From UBA4055 sp036721445 (GTDB lineage: Bacteria; UBA4055): a DNA stretch of 44,068 bases. Where the stretch lies: positions 1 through 44,068 of the forward strand of contig DAIMKZ010000006.1 in the NCBI GenBank assembly GCA_036721445.1, written 5' to 3'. The notes under the pieces are model-generated. The model made no database searches. It had not been told where the DNA came from and saw nothing but the letters and a program-made list of their open reading frames with translations. Within the stretch, counting starts at the first letter, position 1. Each line of letters starts with the position of its first letter. Made by a program: the position numbers and the translations under genes. This document shows, in pieces, positions 25,079-34,483 of this stretch.

Positions 25079-26224
25079 ATGAGTATAAAACAGCTCGCAA
25101 TGGAACTGGGACCGAATTTCAGGGAACATAACATAATCGGATATTCTGAGAAAATCTCAGAGGTAGTAGCTATTGCTAAGACAGTGGCTCCTACAAATCT
25201 GTCAGTTTTGATTTCAGGCGAAAGCGGAACGGGGAAAGAGGTTTTTGCGCAGCTTATTCATGAACTGAGTGAAAGAAAAAACAACAAATTCATACCGATA
25301 AACTGCGGAGCTATACCTGAAGGTCTGATCGAAAACGAACTGTTCGGACATGAGAAGGGATCGTTCACCAGCGCTACCGACAAATCAAAAGGTTATTTTG
25401 AGATGGCGGACAAGGGTACTATCTTTCTTGATGAGATAGGCGAGCTCCCGCTGGCAAGTCAGGTCAAACTGCTCAGGGTCCTGGAGAACGGAACATTCAT
25501 GAAAGTGGGGGGCTCATCCAATGTGAAAGTTGATGTTAGAGTTATCACCGCTACTAATAAGAACCTGCCTAAAATGGTCGCTAAAGGAACATTCCGTGAG
25601 GACCTTTTCTTTAGGCTTAAAGCTGTAACTCTGCAGCTTCCTTCTCTCAGGGAGAGACTCTCGGATATTCCGGTATTCGTGATGAAATTCTCTTCAGATT
25701 CTGCACAGAAATACAACAGAAGTCAGCTCATATTCGATAAAGATGCGGTTTCTGAGATGATGAATCACCACTGGAAGGGAAATATCAGGGAACTGAAGAA
25801 TTTTATTGACATGCTGACCGTAATGGAAACCGGCAAAACAGTTACAGGTGATATTATACGTAAATATCTTAAGACAGAGAACACAGCCTCATACCTGCCT
25901 ATGATAATTCAGGATGAGCCTCAAAAAGATACTGATCTGATATTCAGGACTCTGCTTGAAATTAAAAGCGACCTTAATCTTATAAAAAAATTCATTGTCG
26001 ATATGTACTCTGACAAAGACGCTCCGCCCGTTTACGGCAGCAATGTAAAAGATATACTCGCCCCGGAAAGGGAGATCGTACCTACTGAAGAACTTTCTGA
26101 AAAAGATGAGATACTGCTGACGCTAAAAAAACACCGCGGCAACAGAAGAAAAGCTGCTGATGAGCTGAATATAAGTGAAAGAACACTATACAGAAAGATC
26201 GAGAAATACGGGATCGAATTATGA
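25079..26224 (+). CDS. Sigma-54-dependent-type AAA+ regulator
   Basis: A 381-residue protein. An AAA+ domain starts near residue 20 with Walker A GESGTGKE and Walker B GTIFLDEIGE, and the arginine-finger region FREDLFFRLKA. The C-terminus holds a Fis-type helix-turn-helix (HRGNRRKAADELNISERTLYRKIEKYGI). There is no N-terminal receiver domain. The loop that contacts sigma-54, normally GAFTGA, reads GSFTSA here. In FCB bacteria this gene type commonly precedes an LptE-like gene, as here (ATGA overlap). Confidence 0.92.
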   Translation: MSIKQLAMELGPNFREHNIIGYSEKISEVVAIAKTVAPTNLSVLISGESGTGKEVFAQLIHELSERKNNKFIPINCGAIPEGLIENELFGHEKGSFTSATDKSKGYFEMADKGTIFLDEIGELPLASQVKLLRVLENGTFMKVGGSSNVKVDVRVITATNKNLPKMVAKGTFREDLFFRLKAVTLQLPSLRERLSDIPVFVMKFSSDSAQKYNRSQLIFDKDAVSEMMNHHWKGNIRELKNFIDMLTVMETGKTVTGDIIRKYLKTENTASYLPMIIQDEPQKDTDLIFRTLLEIKSDLNLIKKFIVDMYSDKDAPPVYGSNVKDILAPEREIVPTEELSEKDEILLTLKKHRGNRRKAADELNISERTLYRKIEKYGIEL

Positions 26225-26718
26225 AATATTTTATCGGCATAGTCTTTTTTCTATTATTAAATTCATGCGGAAATTACTCTTTTTCAGGAAAGAGCATACC
26301 TTCAAACGTTAAAAATGCTCAGCTTCTGATTTTCGAAGATAATTCGGGAAGATATGATCTCAGTCTCCCTGAAGTACTGAATGAAAGTCTTACAAAACAG
26401 ATCGAGAATTATAATTATTTTGAGCTCGAGAATTTGTCGGATGCGGATGCGAAAATATTCGGCACCGTTGTCTCATATTCTGAAAATGTCTCTTCACAAA
26501 CAAGAGATGAAAGTATCGATCAGATGATCATAACTCTTACTGTTGAGATCAATTTCTTCAACAACGGAAGGGATGAATATATAGTTAAGAAGCAAATGAT
26601 TTCCGACAGTGAATATTTTATGGCTTCAGGAGGAGACGAAGAAAGAATGACAGCTTTCGATATACTTATTGAAAGAATATCCGAAAAGATAGTTCTGGCT
26701 TTAAGTTCTAACTGGTAA
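26221..26718 (+). CDS. LptE-like lipoprotein
   Basis: A 165-residue lipoprotein: signal peptide with lipobox LLNSC (Cys 16), then GNYSFSGKSIPSNVKNAQL, a pattern seen in LptE-type lipopolysaccharide-assembly lipoproteins of Bacteroidetes, which sit in the outer membrane with LptD. The strand-rich middle (IDQMIITLTVEINFFNNG) fits. It overlaps the upstream regulator by ATGA, the usual FCB neighbourhood. Sequence divergence keeps the LptE call moderate. Confidence 0.75.
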   Translation: MKYFIGIVFFLLLNSCGNYSFSGKSIPSNVKNAQLLIFEDNSGRYDLSLPEVLNESLTKQIENYNYFELENLSDADAKIFGTVVSYSENVSSQTRDESIDQMIITLTVEINFFNNGRDEYIVKKQMISDSEYFMASGGDEERMTAFDILIERISEKIVLALSSNW

Positions 26719-26732
26719 TAAGGAGTTTGATT

Positions 26733-27215
26733 ATGAACCTTGAAATTGTAAAAATACACATCCCGGAAAATTGCAATATAATCCTTGGACAGGCTCATTT
26801 TATTAAGACTGTCGAAGACATTTATGAAGCTGTGGTCAATACTGTTCCGGGTGTTAAATTCGGAGTTGCGTTCTGCGAGGCTTCCGGAAAATGTCTGATC
26901 AGATTCGACGGCAACGACGGGGATCTTGAGAAAACAGCCGCAGAAAACGCATTAAATCTATCATGCGGACATTCTTTCATTATCGTTTTGAAAGACGCTT
27001 TCCCGATAAATCTTATGGGAAGCATAAAGAACGTACCGGAAGTATGCAACATTTTCTGCGCCACAGCCAATCCTGTCGAAGTCATAGTTGCGTCAACTGA
27101 ACAGGGACGAGGCATACTCGGAGTAATTGACGGATCAAAACCGGCCGGTGTTGAAACAGAAGAGGATAAAAAATGGCGATACAGTTTTTTGAGAACGATC
27201 AGATATAAGAAATAA
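26733..27215 (+). CDS. Adenosine-specific kinase family protein (DUF355)
   Basis: A 160-residue protein of the family originally known as DUF355 and later named adenosine-specific kinase from structural work. Marks are LGQAHFIKTVEDIYEAV, FGVAFCEASGKCLIRFDGND, NVPEVCNIFCATANPVEV and GRGILGVIDG. The ATG at 26733 follows AGGAG with a 7-base spacer; the TTG two codons upstream is too close. It is the last gene of the sigma-54 activator operon. Adenosine could come from ahcY, but that link is only suggestive. Confidence 0.88.
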   Translation: MNLEIVKIHIPENCNIILGQAHFIKTVEDIYEAVVNTVPGVKFGVAFCEASGKCLIRFDGNDGDLEKTAAENALNLSCGHSFIIVLKDAFPINLMGSIKNVPEVCNIFCATANPVEVIVASTEQGRGILGVIDGSKPAGVETEEDKKWRYSFLRTIRYKK

Positions 27216-27232
27216 AATGACCAGTAAATCTA

Positions 27233-28354
27233 TTATTCATAATTATAAACACGAATAGACCTTCTGTCTTGAGCAATTACATATATCCTGTTTCCCAGAA
27301 GACTGAAGTTCTCACCGGGTTTTACAAAATCAAGGACTGTCGTGTTTATAAAAGCACCTTTTTCAAAAATGTCCGCATAAAGCGAGTCCTGATTCTGAGA
27401 TGTTCTCTCAGCTGGTGAGTTTATCCATAATTTATTCTTTTTGTCAACATGAATAGAATTTATTGCCTTCTTATAGTGCTGGACCCTTGTATCAAGAGCA
27501 TCAAAACCTGCAGACGTTAAGAAATCATTCAGTGCGTTTAGTTCGTATTCGTTATATTTGACGGGCGTGAAATCCTTTTCAATTATCTGTTTGATGTTAG
27601 ATCTGCTGTTTATTGCATATATTTTATAATCCGATCCTTTATTTTCAGCTATATAGAACATTCCGTCCCTCAAAGCGTAAGTTGTGAAAAGATCGAGCGC
27701 GGAGAGTTTATCAATCGGAAAGCGTATCTCTTTTATGACCCTGCTCACTTTCAATCTGTCATTCAAAAGACACAGGTCGTTTGTCATATAGTCTACTGAA
27801 TCGATCATAGCTCTTTTCCAGACGAAAGATGAAAGGTTTGTCTTTGAATCGGACATCATGTAAACAGGTTTAAAGCCGGACATAAGGAACTGGCTATTAA
27901 TGAACTGACCGTTAGAAAGATACCTGACAAGTTTGTTGGATCCCGGGTCATAAACAAGCAAAGTATCATACATTAAAGCAAATTGAGAGGGAGCTTTAAA
28001 CTGGCTGACATCGATACCGCTCTGCTCCGGAAAATATTTGTCGAATTCACCGCCGGAATTGTATTTTTTTATTACTGCATGCTTACCATCCAGTATGTAT
28101 ATATTCTCATTAATATCTGTTATGATCTGAGCTATTTCGCCGAATCCCCTCATCGAGTCGGGAACATTCTGGGGACCGTTAATTTCGAATAATAAATCTG
28201 TCTTAGGTCTGTAAACACCTGCAGGCTCACCGGAGTTTTTATGAAATTCAATTCCGTCTATCAGTTCAAATGAATGTTTTTTCCTCTCTTTGGAGCAGCT
28301 TAAAATGATTATCATGAGTAAAACTGCTATTGTCACCGTAAATTTTATTTTCAT
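27233..28354 (-). CDS. Six-bladed beta-propeller lipoprotein
   Basis: A 373-residue lipoprotein with signal peptide and lipobox IILSC (Cys 20). The rest has propeller-like repeats such as IITDINENIYILDGKHAVIKKY and FALMYDTLLVYDPGSNKLVRY, as in the 6-bladed beta-propeller family common in Bacteroidetes. Likely outer-membrane or periplasmic. The ribosome site AAAGGAG is 6 bases upstream. Ligand unknown. Confidence 0.8.
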   Translation of the reverse strand: MKIKFTVTIAVLLMIIILSCSKERKKHSFELIDGIEFHKNSGEPAGVYRPKTDLLFEINGPQNVPDSMRGFGEIAQIITDINENIYILDGKHAVIKKYNSGGEFDKYFPEQSGIDVSQFKAPSQFALMYDTLLVYDPGSNKLVRYLSNGQFINSQFLMSGFKPVYMMSDSKTNLSSFVWKRAMIDSVDYMTNDLCLLNDRLKVSRVIKEIRFPIDKLSALDLFTTYALRDGMFYIAENKGSDYKIYAINSRSNIKQIIEKDFTPVKYNEYELNALNDFLTSAGFDALDTRVQHYKKAINSIHVDKKNKLWINSPAERTSQNQDSLYADIFEKGAFINTTVLDFVKPGENFSLLGNRIYVIAQDRRSIRVYNYE

Positions 28355-28376
28355 AAGTGTCTCCTTTCATTTAGCG

Positions 28377-28407
28377 TAAATATAAATTACCTAACGCATA
28401 AATTCAA
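28377..28407 (-). promoter_or_regulatory. Propeller lipoprotein promoter, TTG-N20-TATATTTA
   Basis: Minus-strand TTG (28407-28405), 20 bases, TATATTTA (28384-28377), about 22 bases before the start. Confidence 0.65.
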
Positions 28408-28432
28408 GTAATTTGTCGTCATCTCTGAAATA

Positions 28433-31400
28433 TTAAAGTTCCATTCTGAATTCGATCCTAAGTTCATGGAAAGGTTTTGTGTCGTATGAAAGAAATCTGC
28501 CTGAATAAATAAAACTGCCCAAAACGCTCTTTCCGAACCTGTAATCTGCGCTCGACCTCCACTTATAGCTCACACCCCTTCCAAAACCTGAATTCATTGA
28601 GAACGGTGTTTCCCGGTCCGAATCAACTTTTACAATATCTATACCGGCTCTGAATATACCGTACTTTAAAAATCCTGCGGACATACCGGGAGAGATTCTG
28701 TAGCTGTTTGACGATACTTCCCGTATATCTTCATACTCTCTGCCGTACTCTGCCTCAACTGACCATATGAGATCAGGCCTGATGCTGTGCCTGATGCTGT
28801 AAGAAACATAATTATTTAAGAGATCATCCGTCATAAAATCTGAAATTCCGTATCTTTCTTTTTTTTCGAATTTTCCTGATATCTTATGAGTAAAATTTCC
28901 AAATATCCTCTTAACTGACATATAGTTCTCTTTCTGCAATGAATTGTCTGAATAATTCATGAACTCGCGATAGAGGCTTTTTCTGTAATGGAATGAATAT
29001 TCGGCGCTTAATTTACTGTTCTTCAAAAAATACAATCCTGTTCGGGAATCGATGATGCCTGTGATCGTAGAATCATTTTGAAATGTTTTAATATTCAGCA
29101 ATATCACATCGGATGTTTTATCTGTCGCCGACTTTTCTTTGATCTCAATATCCTGTTCTATATCAATTCTTGAAAGCCAGAACAGAATATTGCTTCTGTC
29201 TTCACTGTCGGGAAAATCAAAAAACGATCTCACAGTCAGACTGACTCCGGATACTTTTGACGGATCTTCCGCAGTATTTATATAATATGAAAAATCACCA
29301 AAATCATCAGGATAGTATTCGCCGTCAACAAATATGAACTGACCGGTACCTTCATCAACTTTATAGTATGTCCTTATCTTCCTGTAATAATTCGTTATCT
29401 CCGTTCCGTATTCACCAAACACTCTGAATCTGTTTTCTCTGTTATAATTCAGCCTGATATTGATCATATCGTAATTTACATTCGAAGAATCTGTGCGGTC
29501 GACCTTAACATTAGTCCATACTGCATCCGTGCTCATTACGGATCCCAACCTTTTCTCGACTTTTACAGTATTGGTATATCTCTCGACCGGATCATTGTTT
29601 TCAGGACCTGTTCTTCCATATTCAAAATCATGCGAAAGTAATGTGTGCGAAGAATTATACGCCGAGTGATTTCCCAACTTTGAAGATACCTCTTTATTAC
29701 CGGTCCCGTCATTACTTTTCGAAGAAGTGACGCGTCTAAGATAAGGTCCGAAACTCCACAAATTTCCCGTAAATCCCGGATTGAAGAACAAACTCGTCTT
29801 TTCCTTTACTATTGAATCATTTTCAGCTTTATAAAATGAGATGTCGGCTTTGTAGAAATAATTTCTTTTTCTCCAGTATGAACTGATCTTATGTCCGTTC
29901 TCGTAGAACGATCCGCCTTTTTCCAGATAGAAAATACTGTAGCTGTTCAACATATCGCTCCCTATACTGTGATCAATTCCGAGTCCGTACCTGAGATAAT
30001 CCCCGTCTGTGTTCATATCGCTGTCGTCTATGTCTTCATCTGCAAGAACTTCTTCCATCCTGGAAGGCAGGATAAGCTCTTTATTATAATATTTTCTGCT
30101 CAAGTTTATTTTGAACTCTCCAAGTCTGCCCTTTCCTGTTGAAAAAGACAGCATCTGTCTGTCGCCGAGACCGCTGAATTCAGTACCACTGCTGCTGTAT
30201 TGATTTTTATTTAGAGCTGATGCTGCGAATTCGCTCTCAATAGAAATCCTTTCAGAGAAAAAAGTACCGTACAAATGCATTCTTGAATATGAATCGGGAG
30301 CTTCTATCTTTATGAGCGGAAGATAATTGCCGCCGTTAACACCGTCGAATACAAAAAATGATGTTCCGGTGCTGTCGTAATCAATGTTATATTGACCACC
30401 CGTTTCAAAGTATGAAAACCTTACAGTATAGTCTCCGTTTCCCGGGCCTCTGTAAACATATACCGAATCTGGCTCAATAAGATCATAGTCGCCCTCGTCA
30501 GGTGTAAATACAGCACCTGAAGCCAGAATATACTCGTCTCGGGAATCCTGCAGCATTTCTTTTATCTTATCAGTCATCTCAAAAGAAACAGGCTTGTCCT
30601 TTACATCCGATGTCTGATAATAATTGAACCCGATTTTCATACCTCTTTCTTTAAAGTCTGCTTTTGTATCGATCCCGTATGTCATGTTATAATAATCATC
30701 GTCAGAATATCTGAAGTCTATTATTATTCTGTCTCCGTCGTGCACAGGTGTACCTGCAAGAAAGTATAGTTCGGAATTCAAATTGTTAAAGTAATAATCA
30801 GAACCCCGGTCGAGCTTTTTGCCGTTCAGCCACACAGTTTCTGAGCCTGGCTCGATCTCATAGCCAGTCCTGTCTTCATTCTTTCTGATCAAATACGGTC
30901 CTGAGAGACCTTCCACTCCTGTGAAAACTGCGCTGGAATATTCTGTACGGCCGGCAGACACGAATCCCTCTGCTGTATAATCGTTGACATTAGCGTTCAG
31001 CAGAGCTCCCGAAAGCGAACTCTCCAGTTTTCCGAATTCTCCATAATTATAATCTACTGAAAAATTACCCATTCTTGAAAAAAATCTCGGATGCCTGAAC
31101 TGTATGTAAATATTTTCTATGTCCTTCAGGGATTCAGTTGAACCTTCTTCAGATACGGCCATATTATCATCTGAAACAAAAGCAGATATCTCCATATTAT
31201 CCGAAAGTTTTCCGTTAAGCTCAAGATTGAGACCGGATGCCATTCCTGCCCCGGAAGCGTTATTAAAACTGAACCCTCTGTATATAACTCCACTTTTTCG
31301 CAGATCACCGCTATCTGAGATATCCGTATCTTTTTCTATGAGAACTGATGAAGTATCAGAAACGACTGAATCTGGGAGAATGTACCGGTAAAATGATTTT

Positions 31401-31480
31401 CCGGTCAACTCTTCTAAATCTTCCGCATTTAAAAGTAATGCTGCTGTTAAAAACGATATTCTGGTCACCTTACTTAACAA
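28433..31480 (-). CDS. Large predicted outer-membrane beta-barrel protein
   Basis: About 1015 residues, dominated by alternating strand patterns with Tyr/Phe-rich ends and frequent short acidic turns. The C-terminus (FHELRIEFRMEL) looks like a closing strand. An inner segment (VWLNGKKLDRGSDYYFNN, then HDGDRIIIDFRYS) resembles a repeated module of FCB surface proteins. The start is uncertain: TTG 31480 has GGAG 10 bases upstream and gives a signal peptide (MLSKVTRISFLTAALLLNAE); GTG 31468 is an alternative. A longer reading up to 31579 lacks support and runs into the neighbour's promoter. Function unknown. Confidence 0.7.
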   Translation of the reverse strand: MLSKVTRISFLTAALLLNAEDLEELTGKSFYRYILPDSVVSDTSSVLIEKDTDISDSGDLRKSGVIYRGFSFNNASGAGMASGLNLELNGKLSDNMEISAFVSDDNMAVSEEGSTESLKDIENIYIQFRHPRFFSRMGNFSVDYNYGEFGKLESSLSGALLNANVNDYTAEGFVSAGRTEYSSAVFTGVEGLSGPYLIRKNEDRTGYEIEPGSETVWLNGKKLDRGSDYYFNNLNSELYFLAGTPVHDGDRIIIDFRYSDDDYYNMTYGIDTKADFKERGMKIGFNYYQTSDVKDKPVSFEMTDKIKEMLQDSRDEYILASGAVFTPDEGDYDLIEPDSVYVYRGPGNGDYTVRFSYFETGGQYNIDYDSTGTSFFVFDGVNGGNYLPLIKIEAPDSYSRMHLYGTFFSERISIESEFAASALNKNQYSSSGTEFSGLGDRQMLSFSTGKGRLGEFKINLSRKYYNKELILPSRMEEVLADEDIDDSDMNTDGDYLRYGLGIDHSIGSDMLNSYSIFYLEKGGSFYENGHKISSYWRKRNYFYKADISFYKAENDSIVKEKTSLFFNPGFTGNLWSFGPYLRRVTSSKSNDGTGNKEVSSKLGNHSAYNSSHTLLSHDFEYGRTGPENNDPVERYTNTVKVEKRLGSVMSTDAVWTNVKVDRTDSSNVNYDMINIRLNYNRENRFRVFGEYGTEITNYYRKIRTYYKVDEGTGQFIFVDGEYYPDDFGDFSYYINTAEDPSKVSGVSLTVRSFFDFPDSEDRSNILFWLSRIDIEQDIEIKEKSATDKTSDVILLNIKTFQNDSTITGIIDSRTGLYFLKNSKLSAEYSFHYRKSLYREFMNYSDNSLQKENYMSVKRIFGNFTHKISGKFEKKERYGISDFMTDDLLNNYVSYSIRHSIRPDLIWSVEAEYGREYEDIREVSSNSYRISPGMSAGFLKYGIFRAGIDIVKVDSDRETPFSMNSGFGRGVSYKWRSSADYRFGKSVLGSFIYSGRFLSYDTKPFHELRIEFRMEL

Positions 31481-31601
31481 TAAAGACTGTCTCCGAATTT
31501 GTCTGAATATTATGAACTTAAATGAAAATTTCAAGTATTTATTTCGATTAGTGAACGAATTTGCGGCTGTTTTGTTCAAATAAAAATACTTGCAAAAAAG
31601 C

Positions 31602-31609
31602 TAAATTTG
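31602..31609 (+). promoter_or_regulatory. Isolated -7 box TAAATTTG
   Basis: A perfect TAnnTTTG box about 50 bases before the start of the secreted protein. No TTG lies 20 bases upstream, unlike other promoters here, so it is a weak candidate. Confidence 0.35.
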
Positions 31610-31659
31610 CGATATTATTATGGATGATAGTGGAAGTTAAATTAAAAATGAGGGTAAAA

Positions 31660-32871
31660 ATGCCGAAAAGATCAATCCTGATAATTATGCTGACAGTTTC
31701 AATAGTTTGTGCCAAAGTGAATGTTGGATTTTATACTCTGTCCCAGAATGGAGGAGATGTTCAGAATAAATGGATCGGATACGCTCTGGCCGATATTACC
31801 GCGGAAAAACTTACCGCTGTGAATGAGATAAATGTAATTACGGATGACAGGATATACGATTTTCTCGTTTCAAAAAATCTGAATCCTTTTGTGAACACTG
31901 CCTCAGTAAATTCTTTTACAGGAGAGATAAAGGAACATTTCAACCTGGATTATATGGTCACGGGAAATTACACTGTAAACCCTGACAACAGCCTGCCCGT
32001 AAATGTTGTTGTATACAATCTTAATGAAGGTACCGAGACCCCTGCGATCGTGATACAGGGCTTTGTCAACGACCTCTATACAATAGTTTCCTACATTACT
32101 CAGCCTGTCTGCATGAATATGGGACTTAACCTAAATATTAATGAGATAGCAAAGATCAAGCAGATAGACCTGACCGCAAAAAGAACAGGTGTTGCAAATA
32201 CATACAAAGGTAAGATAAGTCTCCGGAACAAGGATTACAGGGGTGCAGCAGAATTTTTTGAAGCCGCATATAAAGAGGATTCGACAAATTCTGTCACAAA
32301 AAAATATTACGATGAGGCACTATCGTATTTTTACGGCAACGGAATTTTCTCATATAATCTCCTTGAAAGTGATTTTACTAACAGCACTCCATTCAGAAAA
32401 CAGTATATGATCACAAGAAATATCTCTAAGAGCTACAAGGGTGAAGTTCTCTCTTCCAAATTATCCCCGAGAAACGGTGGAACACATTTTGACATTGAGC
32501 TTAATATACGACTGACTTTACCCGCAGGTATCTATTCAACAGTTACTTCTTTAATCGAGAAATTCTCGTCCGGAGGAAACAATAATCTTGACGACGGTGT
32601 TTATAACCCCAACGCTACTAAGATCGTCAGCGAAAGAGAGCAGTTCGAGAATAATGTTGCAGGTTATATGATCAACGTCAAATTTCTTGACAGCAACGGA
32701 AAACCTCTGCAGCACAGCACCCAGTCTTTCAAGACGTCGTTCGGAATGTCATATTCAGGATCTGTCAAGAATGTTTTTAAGAACAACTATGCGGATACAT
32801 ATGTGATAATGCCGTCAGTTACAAGAGAGATCGTTCAGCAGACATCTTCTATTGAAATAACAGTCGAATAA
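31660..32871 (+). CDS. Secreted protein with CsgG/TolB-N-like domain and TPR-like repeat
   Basis: A 403-residue protein with signal peptide (MPKRSILIIMLTVSIVCA). Residues 20-155 (VNVGFYTLSQNGG, GYALADITAEKLTAVNEI, FNLDYMVTGNYTVNPD) resemble the N-terminal fold of TolB/CsgG-like proteins. A TPR-like pair follows (YKGKISLRNKDYRGAAEFFEAAYKED). ATG 31660 follows GAGGG with 5 bases; ATG 31648 four codons upstream is the alternative. Transcribed divergently from the barrel gene; the two may belong to one envelope system, but this is a guess. Confidence 0.65.
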   Translation: MPKRSILIIMLTVSIVCAKVNVGFYTLSQNGGDVQNKWIGYALADITAEKLTAVNEINVITDDRIYDFLVSKNLNPFVNTASVNSFTGEIKEHFNLDYMVTGNYTVNPDNSLPVNVVVYNLNEGTETPAIVIQGFVNDLYTIVSYITQPVCMNMGLNLNINEIAKIKQIDLTAKRTGVANTYKGKISLRNKDYRGAAEFFEAAYKEDSTNSVTKKYYDEALSYFYGNGIFSYNLLESDFTNSTPFRKQYMITRNISKSYKGEVLSSKLSPRNGGTHFDIELNIRLTLPAGIYSTVTSLIEKFSSGGNNNLDDGVYNPNATKIVSEREQFENNVAGYMINVKFLDSNGKPLQHSTQSFKTSFGMSYSGSVKNVFKNNYADTYVIMPSVTREIVQQTSSIEITVE

Positions 32872-32893
32872 ACTTCGATTAAAAAATAATATG

Positions 32894-32924
32894 ACCGTCC
32901 GAAAATTCGGACGGTTTGATTTTT
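32894..32924 (+). terminator. Terminator between secreted protein gene and hutH
   Basis: A 10-bp perfect stem, ACCGTCCGAA (32894-32903) and TTCGGACGGT (32906-32915), with T-rich tail TTGATTTTT. The hutH ribosome site GGAG follows immediately, so the hairpin sits directly in front of a translated gene. Confidence 0.8.
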
Positions 32925-32935
32925 GGAGAAATAAA

Positions 32936-34471
32936 ATGCTTAAATATGAACTCAGCGGAGATAATCTTGATCTTGAGTTGTTCGGCAGAATAATAAACGA
33001 TCCGGAAGCGTCAGTATGTGTTAGTGATGCAGCAAAGAGAAAGATACGCAGATGCAGAAAGATCGTAGACACTATAATTGAAAATGATACTATTCGTTAC
33101 GGAATTAATACCGGGTTCGGTAAATTCAGCAATGTGATAATAGATAAAAAAGACACAATAAAACTTCAGAAGAACATAGTATTATCCCATGCTGTGGGAA
33201 CAGGAGAACCTTTTGAGAAGAAAATTGCAAAAGGAGTAATGCTTTTAAAACTGAACAGTTTTCTTCAGGGCTATTCGGGCGTCAGAATGGAAGTTGCAGA
33301 AACGCTGATCTCCATGATAAATAAAAATGTGATCCCAGTTATACCGCAAAAAGGATCCGTAGGAGCGTCCGGGGATCTTGCTCCGCTTGCACACATGGCT
33401 CTTGTTATGACCGGAAAAGGAAAAGCATACTACCTGGGAAAAATGATGTCCGGAGGTTCTGCTCTGAAAAAAGCCGGTATCACTCCTCTTGAACTTAGAC
33501 AGAAAGAAGGTCTTGCTATACTTAACGGTACTCAGGTCATGACCTCAGTTCTAGCTGTGTCCCTGCTGGAATCACAGATACTGATAAAATCTGCCGACAT
33601 CATAGGCTCTTTATCCCTGGAAGCTCTTAAAGGATCACCTTCAGCTTTTGATGAAAGGATACAAATGGCAAGACCTCACAAAGGACAGATTGACACAGCC
33701 TATAATTTAAGGTTGTTACTGAAGGGTTCAAAGATCGTCATGTCGCATAAAAACTGTCCGAAAGTTCAGGATGCATACAGTCTGAGATGCATGCCTCAGG
33801 TACACGGGGCTGTTAAAGATACATATAATCACGCAAAAAAAATACTTGAGACTGAGATGAACTCCGTCACGGACAACCCGCTTGTATTCGATTCTGGAAA
33901 CGAAGTGATATCGGGCGGCAACTTCCACGGCGAACCGCTCGCTTTAGTTTCTGATTTCATGACGATCGCAGTAAGCGAGCTTGCCAATATCAGCGAGAGG
34001 CGGATCGAATACCTTTTGGATACGTCAACTAACGACGGACTTCCGGCCTTCCTGACGAGTAAAGGGGGACTTAACTCCGGATTCATGATGACGCAGGTAA
34101 CTGCCGCAGCACTTGTGAGCGAGAATAAAGTACTCTCTCATCCGGCATCGGTCGATTCTATACCGACTTCTGCGAACAAGGAGGATCATGTAAGCATGGG
34201 AGCTCATGCAGCAAGAAAACTTTATGAAGTTTGTTCAAACGCCAAAACTGTTCTGGCGATAGAACTTTTGTGCGCGGCTCAGGGTATCGACCTCAGAGGA
34301 TCGGAAAATACTTCAACTGCTCTAAAAAAAGTTGTTAAAGAGATCCGGAATAAAATTAGCTTTATGAAATCAGACCGGTTCATTCAGCCTGACATAATAA
34401 ACGCAGAATATCTGATATCTCAAAACAAGCTCATTGACGCCGCGGAAAGATCTGGAAAATTAAAAATTTAA
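32936..34471 (+). CDS. hutH: Histidine ammonia-lyase
   Basis: A 511-residue MIO-dependent lyase that deaminates L-histidine to urocanate. The cofactor-forming triad Ala-Ser-Gly is at residues 144-146 (GSVGASGDLAPLAH), with RYGINTGFG, the LSHAVG His-loop, NGTQ, QDAYSLRCMPQVHG, and the histidase Glu in SENKVLSHPAS followed by SANKEDHVSMG. Start ATG 32936 follows TGGAG by 7 bases; an in-frame ATG at 32891 would translate the terminator and is rejected. It is 12 bases before a second, different MIO enzyme. Urocanase and later hut genes are not in the window. Confidence 0.9.
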   Translation: MLKYELSGDNLDLELFGRIINDPEASVCVSDAAKRKIRRCRKIVDTIIENDTIRYGINTGFGKFSNVIIDKKDTIKLQKNIVLSHAVGTGEPFEKKIAKGVMLLKLNSFLQGYSGVRMEVAETLISMINKNVIPVIPQKGSVGASGDLAPLAHMALVMTGKGKAYYLGKMMSGGSALKKAGITPLELRQKEGLAILNGTQVMTSVLAVSLLESQILIKSADIIGSLSLEALKGSPSAFDERIQMARPHKGQIDTAYNLRLLLKGSKIVMSHKNCPKVQDAYSLRCMPQVHGAVKDTYNHAKKILETEMNSVTDNPLVFDSGNEVISGGNFHGEPLALVSDFMTIAVSELANISERRIEYLLDTSTNDGLPAFLTSKGGLNSGFMMTQVTAAALVSENKVLSHPASVDSIPTSANKEDHVSMGAHAARKLYEVCSNAKTVLAIELLCAAQGIDLRGSENTSTALKKVVKEIRNKISFMKSDRFIQPDIINAEYLISQNKLIDAAERSGKLKI

Positions 34472-34483
34472 ACGGAGAATGAA

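Noticed and set aside
32891..32935. N-terminal extension of hutH from an ATG at 32891
   Set aside because: It would translate both arms of the terminator hairpin; ATG 32936 has a proper ribosome site and the normal family N-terminus.
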